Source: Fidelibacterota bacterium (GTDB taxonomy: Bacteria > Fidelibacterota > Marinisomatia > Marinisomatales > TCS55). From it: DNA of 64,000 bases. The notes under the pieces are model-generated. The model was not told where the DNA came from. It made no database searches and saw nothing but the letters and a program-made list of their open reading frames with translations. The stretch lies in the NCBI GenBank assembly GCA_004124385.1, contig SCKN01000007.1, forward strand, positions 62,001 through 126,000, written 5' to 3'. Below, one piece after another: positions 1-9,058 of the stretch (its first letter is position 1; every line of letters starts with the position of its first letter). Made by a program: the position numbers and the translations under genes.

Positions 1-812
1 GTATCATAGAAAAATTTGTATCCGCATCTTAATGCAAGCATATCAGCAATCCAAAGTTCAGATCCCACGTGATATCGATCACGATAATCAGTTGCAAATG
101 CACTCTCTACTGATAATAGGAGTTGGATAGGACCACCTTGCTTACCCAGTAAACTCATTGCTGTATTAACATTGAAATAAAGAGGAAGTTTGAATTTTTT
201 TGTTAAAAACTTGGCGTCTGGACCAAAATTTTTCATTACCATGGCAATGGTTAAATCCCTAAAACCAGACATATAAAATGTAGAAAAGTCAAATGCAAAT
301 CCCTTTGCTTTATCATCATCAATAAACTCTTCAAGATATTGTCCCTTTAAACCAAACGATAACCGGTCAGTTAATTTTAATGCATAAGCAAGGGCGATTG
401 CAATATCTCCGGCTTTTATCATCCTCCCTGTTCCTTCAGGCTCAAATATTGTTGTTTCTTCGAATTCTTCGGTAGCAAAACTGATTACACTTATACCCAA
501 AGCACCTCTTTGGCCAAACGGAAATCCAATCACTCCAGATATCAAACTTGAGTTCACAATCCAATTTGTATGATTAAAACTGAAATCAAAATTGTTGATA
601 TTTGTAAGTCCTGCCGGGTTGAAGAAAATAGTTGTAACATCATTTGCAACGGCTGTAAATGCATCTCCCATTCCAGCTGCTCGGGCAGATGGGCTAATCT
701 TTAAAAATGAAAAACCGGATTTACCTAAGCGTTTAAATTCATTTTCTGCAAATAAAGAAGTACATACGTACAAAACAAAAATAATTAATTTGGTGTAAGA
801 TTTATTTTTCAT
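1..812 (-). CDS. PorV-like outer-membrane protein (partial, runs off window start)
   Basis: About 270 codons are readable from ATG at 812 leftwards with no stop before base 1, so the C-terminus lies outside the window. The N-terminus (MKNKSYTKLIIFVLYVCTSLFA) is a signal peptide. It is followed by FLKISPSARAAGMGDAFTAV and FFNPAGL, which match the PorV/PorQ (UPF0164) outer-membrane beta-barrel family used as shuttle proteins by type IX secretion. The complete gene at 39223-40272 has the same motifs (FLKIGVDARGTAMGNAFTAM, YWNPAGL), so the two are paralogs. It follows the 835-3141 gene by 22 bases and is the last visible gene of a receptor/secreted protein/PorV-like cassette. A role as dedicated shuttle for its upstream neighbour is inference. 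Confidence 0.82.
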   Translation of the reverse strand, partial: MKNKSYTKLIIFVLYVCTSLFAENEFKRLGKSGFSFLKISPSARAAGMGDAFTAVANDVTTIFFNPAGLTNINNFDFSFNHTNWIVNSSLISGVIGFPFGQRGALGISVISFATEEFEETTIFEPEGTGRMIKAGDIAIALAYALKLTDRLSFGLKGQYLEEFIDDDKAKGFAFDFSTFYMSGFRDLTIAMVMKNFGPDAKFLTKKFKLPLYFNVNTAMSLLGKQGGPIQLLLSVESAFATDYRDRYHVGSELWIADMLALRCGYKFFYD

Positions 813-834
813 TTTAAACTATCATTCAGTTAAT

Positions 835-3141
835 TTATTTAACAATTGCTAACGTACCTTTTTGAACTTTACCCATACTGGCTGGATCTAGAGATTCAAC
901 TACCCAGAAATATATTCCGCTGACCACTCTCCCAGAAAAAGAAATAGTATTTTGTCTCCAAGAGGTTTCTGCCGCCGTATGTTTAATATGTTCTTTTTCA
1001 TATACAAGGTCGCCGGAAGCGGAGTAAATCATTACTCTGCAATGTTTGGGTAAATTGATGAATCGAATTTTATATGGATCAGCCACATCGGGATACATAT
1101 GGGCAGGATCTTTAAAATCCAATCTATACGGATTAGGGACAACTCTTATTTGTTCTGTCATTTGATCGTAAAGAGGTGATGATGGCTGGAAAGGCGTTTC
1201 AGCAACCATATTCTTCTGTTCGGGAGAAGTATAACCACTTTCCAAGGATAACACAGATCCATGGTCATTACCATATTTATCCACCCAGGAATCGTGGCCT
1301 GTATCATAGGTTCGGATACTATAATAATAATTATACCCGGCAAATGATTCTTCATCAACAAATGTGTATTTCCCCGTGGAATAATCAAAATAGTTTTCAT
1401 CTTTTAAAGGAATGTCTTGAACTAATTCCCATGGTCCATAATGCCAATCAAAAGAGGGGGGCCATGAACGATAAACGCGATATCCTTCAACATCATATGC
1501 TTCCTCTCCAGTATAGTCAGGATCTCGCGCCGTATCTGCTTGAGCATCCCAGGAAATGATCACATGCCCAGCTTCACTGTTTTTAAAATTAACGGCAACA
1601 TCCGGAGGCGGATCGGGTACATCAAAACCCATATCGTACATAAATTGTGCTTTTCTAAAATTTCTGAAGATAGAAAACTCACCTTGTTTCAATTCAAACT
1701 TTGCAGTGGGTTCTTTAGACCAGGTAATCTCGTCTTTATCTTGCCAGTCAGCGGCTGAACCTGCTACAAATGCTATGACAATCTTTGCCTTTTCGCCGGG
1801 GGCTAGAGAGTAAGGGCCAAAAACAAGCGCATGAGTAACCAACGATGGTGAATTAGGATTATCAGCGATTGCACCATTAGATATATCAATCACCATTTTA
1901 TACATTTCTGTATCGAGATGTCTATTTTGATTGGGTTCTTCATAATCACCTTGACCGCTGTTACCACTTTTCCACCATTTATAGGCATAGGGCTGGTTTG
2001 ATGATTCCGGACTAACGTAACTCTCATCAGGGTCATTTACGAAGGGTGGATATAAATCCAATGGGCCAAAGCCAATATATGGATAACCCATTAATTGGCT
2101 TTCAGACTGACCTTGATAGGAATTGTAATTGTTAAGATCTGCGTCATCGGTAACAAAAGGTTGACCTGTATCATCGTAGGTTGTGCCAACATAATCATCA
2201 TCTCGTTGATAGCAAAAAATTAGATCTCTATACACAGCGGTACTATCAGGGTTATCAGCCTCATAATTTGGTGCTTGAGTAAAAAACATTTTATCGTCTT
2301 GGGCAGGTTCTCTATTATATCTCCAATCAGTCCAAGACATTCCATTTCCTTTCAACCATTGATGTCCGGCACTTGAGACACTAAAACTGTTCATAAAGGT
2401 AAAATAAGTATCTGTTAAGTTTTTCGAACCTGTATTTTCATATATTATTTCATGAATCATAAAGTCGTCATATTCCTGATAACTCCAAGCATAGGCTTTT
2501 CGAGTGACCGTTAACCCCATTTTATTTTCCCATTCACTTAATATAATTTCTTCGGGAAATTCATCATTTGGAATATACTTACCATAAGTAAAATTGTGGA
2601 TCTCAATGGGCTCATTCCCTTGAATAGTATTATGATCAGGAGAATAATTAGATCGTTCAATATTCGGCCATATTGCGTTACCTAAACCTTCTTCGACTGA
2701 TCCGCTCATGGTGTATCGATTGGCATCCACATCGTAAGTAACATCTCTAGGGCCAGAATAAGATACCATAGTATCATTATCTGCTACAGACAGAATCCAA
2801 AGACCAACTCCACGGGCATTTTGTGGATTGCAAACACGAGACACATCAATCAGGTTAGGGTCACCATTAATGTAGGCTTCAACATCGAGCCAGTATTTCA
2901 TAAAGTCTTCACCTCGACCTGCGTTTCCAGGGTATTCTAATGCAGTTTGATCGTGACTATGATATCTGGGGGTATTTCCTCCACCCTGAAGTCCATTATT
3001 TCGAAATGTATCCCAAAGTTTTGCTCGTGTAGATAATCTGGGAGTAAATCCGGTTACAGGATCGGCTTGGGCTGTTAGCTTTGTAATGGGTCCAATCATA
3101 AAGAATGATAAAAATGAGACATATAATAATTTGCTATTCAT
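835..3141 (-). CDS. Large secreted protein with VPNPY-type C-terminal sorting domain
   Basis: 768 aa with a signal peptide (about residues 1-25, ending LTAQ). The body has no recognised enzyme motif. A fibronectin-III-like segment lies near residues 530-640 (YDVEGYRVYRS, then YYYSIRTYDTG). The last ~90 residues form a sorting-domain-like module starting IRVVPNPYRLDF, with RVMIYSASGDLVYE, VVSGIYFWVVES and a final GTLAIVK. This is a type IX-like C-terminus, but with V-P-N-P-Y instead of the Y-P-N-P-F-N-P of most secreted proteins here. It lies 17 bases after the TonB-receptor gene and 22 before a PorV-like gene. The 1130-aa protein at 35831-39223 occupies the same place in a second cassette and ends the same way. 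Function unknown; probably surface-exposed or released. Confidence 0.75.
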   Translation of the reverse strand: MNSKLLYVSFLSFFMIGPITKLTAQADPVTGFTPRLSTRAKLWDTFRNNGLQGGGNTPRYHSHDQTALEYPGNAGRGEDFMKYWLDVEAYINGDPNLIDVSRVCNPQNARGVGLWILSVADNDTMVSYSGPRDVTYDVDANRYTMSGSVEEGLGNAIWPNIERSNYSPDHNTIQGNEPIEIHNFTYGKYIPNDEFPEEIILSEWENKMGLTVTRKAYAWSYQEYDDFMIHEIIYENTGSKNLTDTYFTFMNSFSVSSAGHQWLKGNGMSWTDWRYNREPAQDDKMFFTQAPNYEADNPDSTAVYRDLIFCYQRDDDYVGTTYDDTGQPFVTDDADLNNYNSYQGQSESQLMGYPYIGFGPLDLYPPFVNDPDESYVSPESSNQPYAYKWWKSGNSGQGDYEEPNQNRHLDTEMYKMVIDISNGAIADNPNSPSLVTHALVFGPYSLAPGEKAKIVIAFVAGSAADWQDKDEITWSKEPTAKFELKQGEFSIFRNFRKAQFMYDMGFDVPDPPPDVAVNFKNSEAGHVIISWDAQADTARDPDYTGEEAYDVEGYRVYRSWPPSFDWHYGPWELVQDIPLKDENYFDYSTGKYTFVDEESFAGYNYYYSIRTYDTGHDSWVDKYGNDHGSVLSLESGYTSPEQKNMVAETPFQPSSPLYDQMTEQIRVVPNPYRLDFKDPAHMYPDVADPYKIRFINLPKHCRVMIYSASGDLVYEKEHIKHTAAETSWRQNTISFSGRVVSGIYFWVVESLDPASMGKVQKGTLAIVK

Positions 3142-3158
3142 TAGTTGAATATCTGGAT

Positions 3159-6146
3159 CTAAAATGACGATCGAATACCAACTTTAATTTCTCTTGGAGA
3201 ACCATGGTATCTGGAGTATACATCAAAATCTCCGAATTCAATATATTGTTCGTTATCCGGTCTTGGTTTGTCTAGTCCCCATCGAATGAATTCGGGCTCG
3301 TAACCACCGCCACGTACATCACGCTGATTAAATAAATTTGATATTTGTACAAAAACTGTAGCTAGATAATTTCCTTTTTGAATAAATATTTTTTCAAAAC
3401 TTAAATCAGTTCGAGTATATAAAGGGCCATTGCGCCATTCTAAAGGTCTTGCTGGCGGCGAATAAGGAAAGGGAGATCCAGTCGCCATTTTATAAATCAT
3501 ATTGATTGTTATATCTCCAAAAATACCCCAAGGGCCTAAATTAGATGGTGTAACTAGAAATAATTGTGCTTTACCGTAACTTCGAATATCTGAATCTGCT
3601 TTTGGTTTTTCTTCTGTACCTCCCCAGAATTCCACCACCCATAAACCTGTATCGTCAAGTTGACGAACGTCTAAACCCAATGATTTTAAAGAATCAATAA
3701 ATGTATTTGCTTTTGTTGCATACGAATTAACCAAAAACGCAGGAAATAATGGTCGGGGGCTTTCAGTCCCATCTTCATTATTTATATATAGTGTCCAATA
3801 ATTCCCATCAACAATAAATGAAGAATCCGGAATCCAAAATTGACTTCCAATACCTGCTTCACCTTCCACAGCCCATTGTAAATTGTATGAAATATTGAAT
3901 CCAAAATTATTATTAAAATTCCTTCTTAAACTTAATTCAAACCCTTGAATATCCTCATGAATACCATTACCGGCCATATGGGTGAATTGAAAATCAAACA
4001 TTTGTTTAGCCGGGTCCCACCAATTCAGTTGAACTGCTCCAGGGCTTGTGACTTGATTGTTTGAGCTTTTGTAGAAAGTGGATAAAGCTAATATATAATC
4101 AGAGTAAAAATTCCAGTCAAAACCGAGTTCAAAACTGATCGTTTTTTCATATTGAAGGCGAGGGTTACCAAAATTCCCATAACGAATTTTGTTATATATT
4201 TCTGTTGGGTCAATTATTCCGTTGTCATTGATATCATTATCTTGCGTGCCATCATTAGACCACGATTCACCATATAACGTGTAGAAGCTAGCTAACTGAT
4301 AAATATGTCCGTAAAAAAAATGAATCATTGAACGATCTGTTATAGGATGTGCAACACCGACCCTAGGACTCCAAACAGTGATTGGATCTACTTTTTTCAG
4401 CAATCCAAATGCTTCAAGGGAGTCATAATTGAACCGTGTAAAGGTATTAAAAAAGAAATCGGAGGCTCCCATGGCTGTTGTTACTGGGTAATCAATATTC
4501 GGATCAAAGCGATCCATTCGAATACCGGCATTGACAACTAAACCTTTATATTCCATTTTATCCTGAATGTACCAGGCAAATTGTTTTGGATTAATTGGGG
4601 ACTCTAACTTATGATTATTTCCAATATAAGAGAATGACCTATTATTAAGGACGTCTTTATAGTTGAATGCCCATACTTTGTAATCAGTGTAATCAATTCC
4701 AGTTTTGATCAAATTGCTTGGAGTGATTTGGGAGGTAAAATCAAATTTTACACTAAAACGTTTACGTTCACCTTTGTTGAAAGCATGGATATCTCGAGGT
4801 AGATAAAACCAATCATCTTTGTCTGTACGAATTTCAGTAGTTGATACAGGTGTATCTTCGGGTGTCTGACTGTTGATTGAATTTGCAATTTTCAATTCAT
4901 AAAAAGTTTTTTCGTTCAACATATGCGTTATTGACAGGTAAGTCATTTTATCTTGATTGATTATTTTACCTGCTGCGGCATAGTTCATGGGTAGAAAGAA
5001 GCTTTTACCACCACCACGAGTTGAACCCGTTCCTCCTCCGGAATTAAATCCCCAACTGGTTGAATACATACCACCTAGCTTAAATGTAATTTTTGGATGG
5101 AGGAAAAATGAAAGCTTCCATGTGCCGTCAAAATTATCTGCTGAATGAGTGAGGGGTCCGATGCCATTAACAGAAGCATTGCTTGAACGCGCACCAAGGA
5201 AGAATGATATATTATTTGTAATTGGGCCGGATAAATTACTTTGTATAGCATAGCCCCAGTTATCTACATAGCTCGGAACTTTTTCATGTGCTAATTCACC
5301 TGTTAAAGTATCTTTTTCGTTGACCCATTCTGGGTTATCCCATTGCATTTTATCTAATAAGTCATACGATAAGTCATATGCAGGTCCCCAATGTCGTTTA
5401 CCCGGTAATTCATTCGTATACTCAACGTTTGCGTGAAATGCATCCGCTCCTTCTTTGGTGACAATATTTACTACACCTGCTTGAGCATTTCCATATTCTG
5501 CGCTTAAACCTCCGGTAATTATAGATATCGATTCAATATCATATTTACCGACGCCCGTGTAATTGTGCAAACTTAAACCATCGTTGCTAATCATTTTTAT
5601 ACCATCTACATAATATATAACGTCGGCTGCAATAGAATTCATGTCACCACCGCGAATCATGCCTCGGCCATTAATATCCATTCCTGGTTGTAGTGAAATT
5701 ATTTCCCCAACACTTTTGACCATTACCGATCTCTGAATATCTTCTGATGTAATAACATATTCACTAAATGTTCGATCAACCTGTACCTTGGGTTTATCCG
5801 CCATAACGATTATTTCTTCTCCTTCCAGCGTTTCTTCAGTAAGAGAAAAGTCAATAATAGATGTTCTATCCGGACTGATTTGAATATCCGTAATAATGAC
5901 AGTCTTAAAACCAATCATTTGGGCAGTTAAGCTGTATGATCCTGGGGATATATTTAGGATTATAAAATAGCCATTTTTATCTGCAGCAGCACCGCGATTA
6001 GTCCCTTCCAGAATAATATTTGTACCAGGCAAAGCTTGACCATCTTGATCTGTTACATGGCCATTTATTTTACCTGTAATTCCACCAAAAAGATTAGGCG
6101 ATAATGCCAATACAAATAAAAGAACAGAAAATAGTTTTTTCATCAC
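3159..6146 (-). CDS. TonB-dependent receptor with carboxypeptidase-regulatory N-terminal domain
   Basis: 995 aa. A signal peptide (1-22) is followed by a carboxypeptidase-regulatory/CarbopepD_reg_2-like domain (about 24-105: GHVTDQDGQALPGTNIILEG, then AAADKNGYFIILNISPGSYS). The linker LEGEEIIVMAD leads into a plug domain (about 120-235: IRGGDMNS, VIYYVDGIKM, GGLSAEYGNAQAGVVNIVTK) and a long outer-membrane barrel ending REIKVGIRSSF with C-terminal Phe. The architecture matches the SusC/RagA-like and Oar-like end of the receptor family, which takes up large ligands using TonB energy. It is first in a three-gene cassette with the VPNPY protein and the PorV-like protein. The receptor at 33158-35827 is a paralog with the same LEGEE linker. 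The ligand cannot be read from sequence. Confidence 0.9.
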   Translation of the reverse strand: MMKKLFSVLLFVLALSPNLFGGITGKINGHVTDQDGQALPGTNIILEGTNRGAAADKNGYFIILNISPGSYSLTAQMIGFKTVIITDIQISPDRTSIIDFSLTEETLEGEEIIVMADKPKVQVDRTFSEYVITSEDIQRSVMVKSVGEIISLQPGMDINGRGMIRGGDMNSIAADVIYYVDGIKMISNDGLSLHNYTGVGKYDIESISIITGGLSAEYGNAQAGVVNIVTKEGADAFHANVEYTNELPGKRHWGPAYDLSYDLLDKMQWDNPEWVNEKDTLTGELAHEKVPSYVDNWGYAIQSNLSGPITNNISFFLGARSSNASVNGIGPLTHSADNFDGTWKLSFFLHPKITFKLGGMYSTSWGFNSGGGTGSTRGGGKSFFLPMNYAAAGKIINQDKMTYLSITHMLNEKTFYELKIANSINSQTPEDTPVSTTEIRTDKDDWFYLPRDIHAFNKGERKRFSVKFDFTSQITPSNLIKTGIDYTDYKVWAFNYKDVLNNRSFSYIGNNHKLESPINPKQFAWYIQDKMEYKGLVVNAGIRMDRFDPNIDYPVTTAMGASDFFFNTFTRFNYDSLEAFGLLKKVDPITVWSPRVGVAHPITDRSMIHFFYGHIYQLASFYTLYGESWSNDGTQDNDINDNGIIDPTEIYNKIRYGNFGNPRLQYEKTISFELGFDWNFYSDYILALSTFYKSSNNQVTSPGAVQLNWWDPAKQMFDFQFTHMAGNGIHEDIQGFELSLRRNFNNNFGFNISYNLQWAVEGEAGIGSQFWIPDSSFIVDGNYWTLYINNEDGTESPRPLFPAFLVNSYATKANTFIDSLKSLGLDVRQLDDTGLWVVEFWGGTEEKPKADSDIRSYGKAQLFLVTPSNLGPWGIFGDITINMIYKMATGSPFPYSPPARPLEWRNGPLYTRTDLSFEKIFIQKGNYLATVFVQISNLFNQRDVRGGGYEPEFIRWGLDKPRPDNEQYIEFGDFDVYSRYHGSPREIKVGIRSSF

Positions 6147-6167
6147 TGATTTAATAAGTTGAAATAT

Positions 6168-6206
6168 AAAAAAAGAAAACGCCCCAACGGATGTTGGGAC
6201 GTTTTC
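6168..6206 (-). terminator. Rho-independent terminator between the lectin-like gene and the TonB-receptor gene
   Basis: The stem is 6175-6188 (GAAAACGCCCCAAC) against 6193-6206 (GTTGGGACGTTTTC), 14 bp with a single mismatch and a 4-base loop. Read on the minus strand it is followed by a run of seven T (6174-6168). It sits just after the stop of the 6216-7205 gene and 22 bases before the receptor start. It should end the upstream transcript, so the receptor cassette needs either read-through or a promoter inside this 69-base gap. Confidence 0.85.
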
Positions 6207-6215
6207 TAATTACAA

Positions 6216-7205
6216 CTATTTAATGAGTAATAGTTTTTTTATTTGTTTAAAGCCACCAGCTTCAATGCTATAGAAATATACACCAGAGGGCATATTACTT
6301 GCATTCCAGGTTGCTGTATGTTTACCAGATGTAACCACGTTGTTTACTAATGTGCTAACTTCTTCACCCAACACATTAAATACCGACAGTTTTACCTGAC
6401 AAGTAACAGGAAGAGTATAACTGATATGTGTAACAGGGTTGAACGGATTTGGATAATTCTGGCTTAATTCAAAACCACTTGCAATGTATGGATTATCTCC
6501 AATTGCCAGAGGTGATTCATTATAATAAACTTCCGAAATATGTAATTCAGTGGAATCATCATCAAATGCACCCACAATGATCAACGTGGCCGCTGGATTG
6601 GGAACACTTTCATTAGCGAAAACATGCTGAGGCTCTTCGGTAGGAACATCGCCGTCAGCGAAGACCCATACAGAAATGGTGTCATCTACAACTACGATTT
6701 TTTTCCAAAACCATGAATTATAAATTATAGCATCACTGGGAGCAGGACCGCTGAAAAGACTCGTTGCGAAAAAGAATCCGCCTACACCGCCTTGCATATG
6801 TATTGCTGTAGTATAAACGTTGTAATTTGTAAGAAAATTCGGATCGACAGCTACGGTTACATGGAACTGATCTCCCATGATCGATCCGCCTTCTCTCACA
6901 AATTTCATTTTAATCCAGATTTCAGCATTAGTGGGTGTTATTTCTGCATTAGAGTCAGTGGTTTGATCGATTTGAAGCCAATTGCTGTCAATATCAAATG
7001 GGTCAGTCCCTGTGGCAGGAATTGTCATAACGAGAGAGCCGCCAGTGACTTCAATACCACCCCAGCCCCACCAGACCCATGTCATGTCACTTACGACTGC
7101 ACCGGTCAAGTTAGGTGTGGTATCAGTTGAAAAACTTTCATGCCAGCCAAACATACTTGTTTGCAAAAACATAAAAGTTAGTACTACTGTTATCGTTTTT
7201 TTCAT
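6216..7205 (-). CDS. Secreted concanavalin/lectin-like protein with type IX sorting domain
   Basis: 329 aa with a signal peptide (1-20). The body (about 25-235) is rich in beta-strand-type alternation and aromatic residues, including a Trp cluster WVWWGWGG near residue 45. It resembles jelly-roll (concanavalin-like) carbohydrate-binding domains, but I could not assign a family. The C-terminal domain (about 245-329) is a canonical type IX sorting module: NYPNPFNPVTHISYTLP, then VFNVLGEEVSTLV, PSGVYFYSIEAGGF and KKLLLIK. A strong Shine-Dalgarno (AAGGAG, 9 bases upstream on the minus strand) precedes the ATG, which is unusual in this window and suggests good expression. It is followed by a strong terminator. 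Confidence 0.75.
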   Translation of the reverse strand: MKKTITVVLTFMFLQTSMFGWHESFSTDTTPNLTGAVVSDMTWVWWGWGGIEVTGGSLVMTIPATGTDPFDIDSNWLQIDQTTDSNAEITPTNAEIWIKMKFVREGGSIMGDQFHVTVAVDPNFLTNYNVYTTAIHMQGGVGGFFFATSLFSGPAPSDAIIYNSWFWKKIVVVDDTISVWVFADGDVPTEEPQHVFANESVPNPAATLIIVGAFDDDSTELHISEVYYNESPLAIGDNPYIASGFELSQNYPNPFNPVTHISYTLPVTCQVKLSVFNVLGEEVSTLVNNVVTSGKHTATWNASNMPSGVYFYSIEAGGFKQIKKLLLIK

Positions 7206-7239
7206 TATTTACTCCTTCTGTTAGTATTATTGAGTTTAT

Positions 7240-7956
7240 TCAATAATTATATACAATTCCTAATTCGAATGTTAAAAACTGTAATGGGACAACTTCATAT
7301 AAGCCCCAATCTTCAAAAGCACGAACATAACCAATGGCCGCATGGTAATTAAGTCCAAATCGAATATCCATGGATTCATTAAAAGATGTAAATCCGCCAA
7401 CTCCTAAATTACCGCCCCATGCAACACGCCTGTCTATAACTGGCTCCATTAAAAATGTTTCATCCAATTCTATATACTGTCCAGGATAAATTAATCCTTT
7501 CACTTTATGTGCATAATTATAAAAACCAAACCCGTATGAAAAAGAAGGAATAATCGTTTTGCCGGAAAAAGTGAATGATTTTTCCTTAACATATTTACGT
7601 ATTTTAAAAATAAAATCATTCCAAACCATTTGAGCGCTGGCATCTTTGCTTAAATAATAATTATAATCTACAACCCATAGGAACTTGCGATTTTCGATAG
7701 AACCGTGATTGAATTTTTGATAATGGAATTCATATACTAAATCCGTTTTGTCATCACTTTTATAGGCATATTGAATTCCCAATACAGGTGTTAATCCATA
7801 CCAGTCATTTAATCCTAAAATGGGGATTCCTGCTCCAGTATAAAATGAGATACTTTGAGTATTATTATCTGGTTGTGCAACCATAAATGAAAAAAGAAAA
7901 ATTACTGAAAGTACGCATGACGATAACGGGTTGAATGATATGGTTTTTTCTTTCAC
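7240..7956 (-). CDS. Predicted outer-membrane beta-barrel protein, function unknown
   Basis: 238 aa starting at a GTG codon. The N-terminal hydrophobic stretch (about 10-27, ending FMVAQ) is a signal peptide. The mature part alternates polar and aromatic residues (SISFYTGAGIPILGL, TLTPVLGIQYAYKS-like strands, GYVRAFEDWGLYEVV) and ends FELGIVYNY with a C-terminal aromatic residue, as in outer-membrane porin-like barrels. It lacks a sorting domain, consistent with insertion into the outer membrane rather than secretion. It lies 34 bases upstream of the lectin-like gene on the same strand, so the two are probably co-transcribed. No family was recognised. Confidence 0.6.
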   Translation of the reverse strand: MKEKTISFNPLSSCVLSVIFLFSFMVAQPDNNTQSISFYTGAGIPILGLNDWYGLTPVLGIQYAYKSDDKTDLVYEFHYQKFNHGSIENRKFLWVVDYNYYLSKDASAQMVWNDFIFKIRKYVKEKSFTFSGKTIIPSFSYGFGFYNYAHKVKGLIYPGQYIELDETFLMEPVIDRRVAWGGNLGVGGFTSFNESMDIRFGLNYHAAIGYVRAFEDWGLYEVVPLQFLTFELGIVYNY

Positions 7957-8038
7957 TATGATTAATTATCCATACTAATTAGTTATAATGTAATTATGAA
8001 TCGTTGTAAATATCAATGTTTTCTATAAATGTGCTATT

Positions 8039-8398
8039 TCATTTTTTAATTAACCACACTTCAATTAAACGGGATTGTCTCCGCCAGTTGATATCGGGTT
8101 CATGGAGGATATCTAAGGTTAGTATAATAACTCCATATTTATACAGTTTTTTTGGAATAGAGAATTCCTTGATTTCACCAATTCCTTTCCCGTCAATGTT
8201 CGGGTAAATATGTTCGCCATTAACTTTGGCTAAACATTGGGCATATTCTGTTGTGCGTAAAATATAAGTAACAGACGTATCCAAATTGAAGTCCCACCAC
8301 CGGGGAAAAAGACCGCATCTAATTTTGTACAATCTTTATAAAATTGCTCTTTTGAGTTAATAAATTATTCAAAAAATGATTCGTCAAAATATACTTTT
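8039..8398 (-). pseudogene. Remnant of a glycoside-hydrolase-like gene with internal deletion
   Basis: Two protein-like segments lie in different frames on the minus strand. The upstream one (about 8398-8280) reads KKVYFDESFFE, stop, FINSKEQFYKDCTKLDAVFFPGG. It joins abruptly to a second frame giving LRTTEYAQCLAKVNGEHIYP and a plausible C-terminus VWLIKK ending at 8039. The in-frame stop near 8365 and the frame change near 8290 show the gene is broken and has lost its middle. The LDAVFFPGG motif recalls carbohydrate-active enzymes, but that is from memory and uncertain. Confidence 0.45.
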
Positions 8399-8399
8399 T

Positions 8400-8569
8400 T
8401 TTGGTTTCCTACTTTAGATGTTGAAGCTGATCCAATTGAATATCATACAACAAATGGTGTATTCAATTTCTCTAACTTCTGTTACACCATTGCTGGATTG
8501 AGTATTTTAACAACCCTGTTTTTCTACACTTCTTTCCGGGAAGAACCGGAAGTTGAAGCCAATAGTTGA
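8400..8569 (+). pseudogene. C-terminal remnant of a membrane transporter-like protein
   Basis: The plus-strand frame ending in TGA at 8567-8569 encodes a short polar segment, then a hydrophobic helix (FCYTIAGLSILTTLFFYTSF) and a charged tail (REEPEVEANS). This is the pattern of the last transmembrane helix and cytoplasmic tail of a sugar or solute transporter. No upstream coding continues in frame: the sequence left of about 8400 reads sensibly only on the other strand. I interpret it as the cut-off 3' end of a transporter gene in a scrambled region. The family is not identifiable from this length. Confidence 0.35.
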
Positions 8570-8642
8570 TGGGGACTATATTATTGTATAGTATTACAAT
8601 AGTATCATAAACTATGCCGAGAAAAATCCGGGAATCAATTAA

Positions 8643-9053
8643 GGAATTAAAAAAGCCCTTGATTTGGAATTTATGGTAGACCAAGAATGATCCAATTCAG
8701 GCGTTTTTCTACGAATTCCCGATATTCCTTTTGAAAATTATTATGTGGGCCATTCATTCGAATTTCAAATCTACCATCCTGGTGATGGAACTCATCGCGC
8801 CGGTGCCATTTATGATGCAGAACCGCCCATGGCGAATGCCACAAAAGGAGCTGGCGAATGGAATCATTATTCAATCACATTTAAGGGTGACAAAATTATC
8901 GTCTATCTGAATGGTGTAAAGGTTCAGGATTGGAAGGTAGAACCCCGAGGTAAGATTAAAAATTTTGCGGATAAAGGCTATATTGGATTACAAAACCACG
9001 ATTGGGAAACAGCTGTATTTTACAGGAATATTTTCTTGAAGGAATTAGATTAA
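8643..9053 (+). pseudogene. Degraded DUF1080 / 3-keto-disaccharide hydrolase domain
   Basis: The frame ending at 9053 reads LDLEFMVDQE, stop (TGA 8688-8690), SNSGVFLRIPDI, then HSFEFQIYHPGDGTHRAGAI, GAGEWNHYSITFKGDKIIVY and YIGLQNHDW. This is the conserved core and end of the DUF1080 (3-keto-disaccharide hydrolase) fold. Family members carry N-S-G-[VI]-[FY]-x-R at this place, preceded by an intact beta-strand. The TGA falls where a residue is required, and the frame is closed again by TAA at 8640-8642, so the N-terminal third is missing. A GTG at 8745 could start a 102-residue fragment, but it would lack half the fold. Loss by decay is the simplest reading. Confidence 0.7.
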
Positions 9054-9058
9054 GGCCC

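Noticed and set aside
6792-7224. Plus-strand open frames opposite the lectin-like gene
   Set aside because: No signal, motif or ribosome site; the minus-strand gene has a signal peptide, sorting domain, ribosome site and terminator.
8614-8679. Small plus-strand frame of 21 residues starting MPRKIRESIKELKK
   Set aside because: It has a helical, basic look but no ribosome site, overlaps the DUF1080 remnant in another frame and lies in scrambled sequence; no reason to call it a gene.
8688-8690. TGA read as tryptophan (alternative genetic code)
   Set aside because: Several clear genes in the window end in TGA at expected C-termini, including lysA and the 1130-aa gene, so TGA is a stop here.
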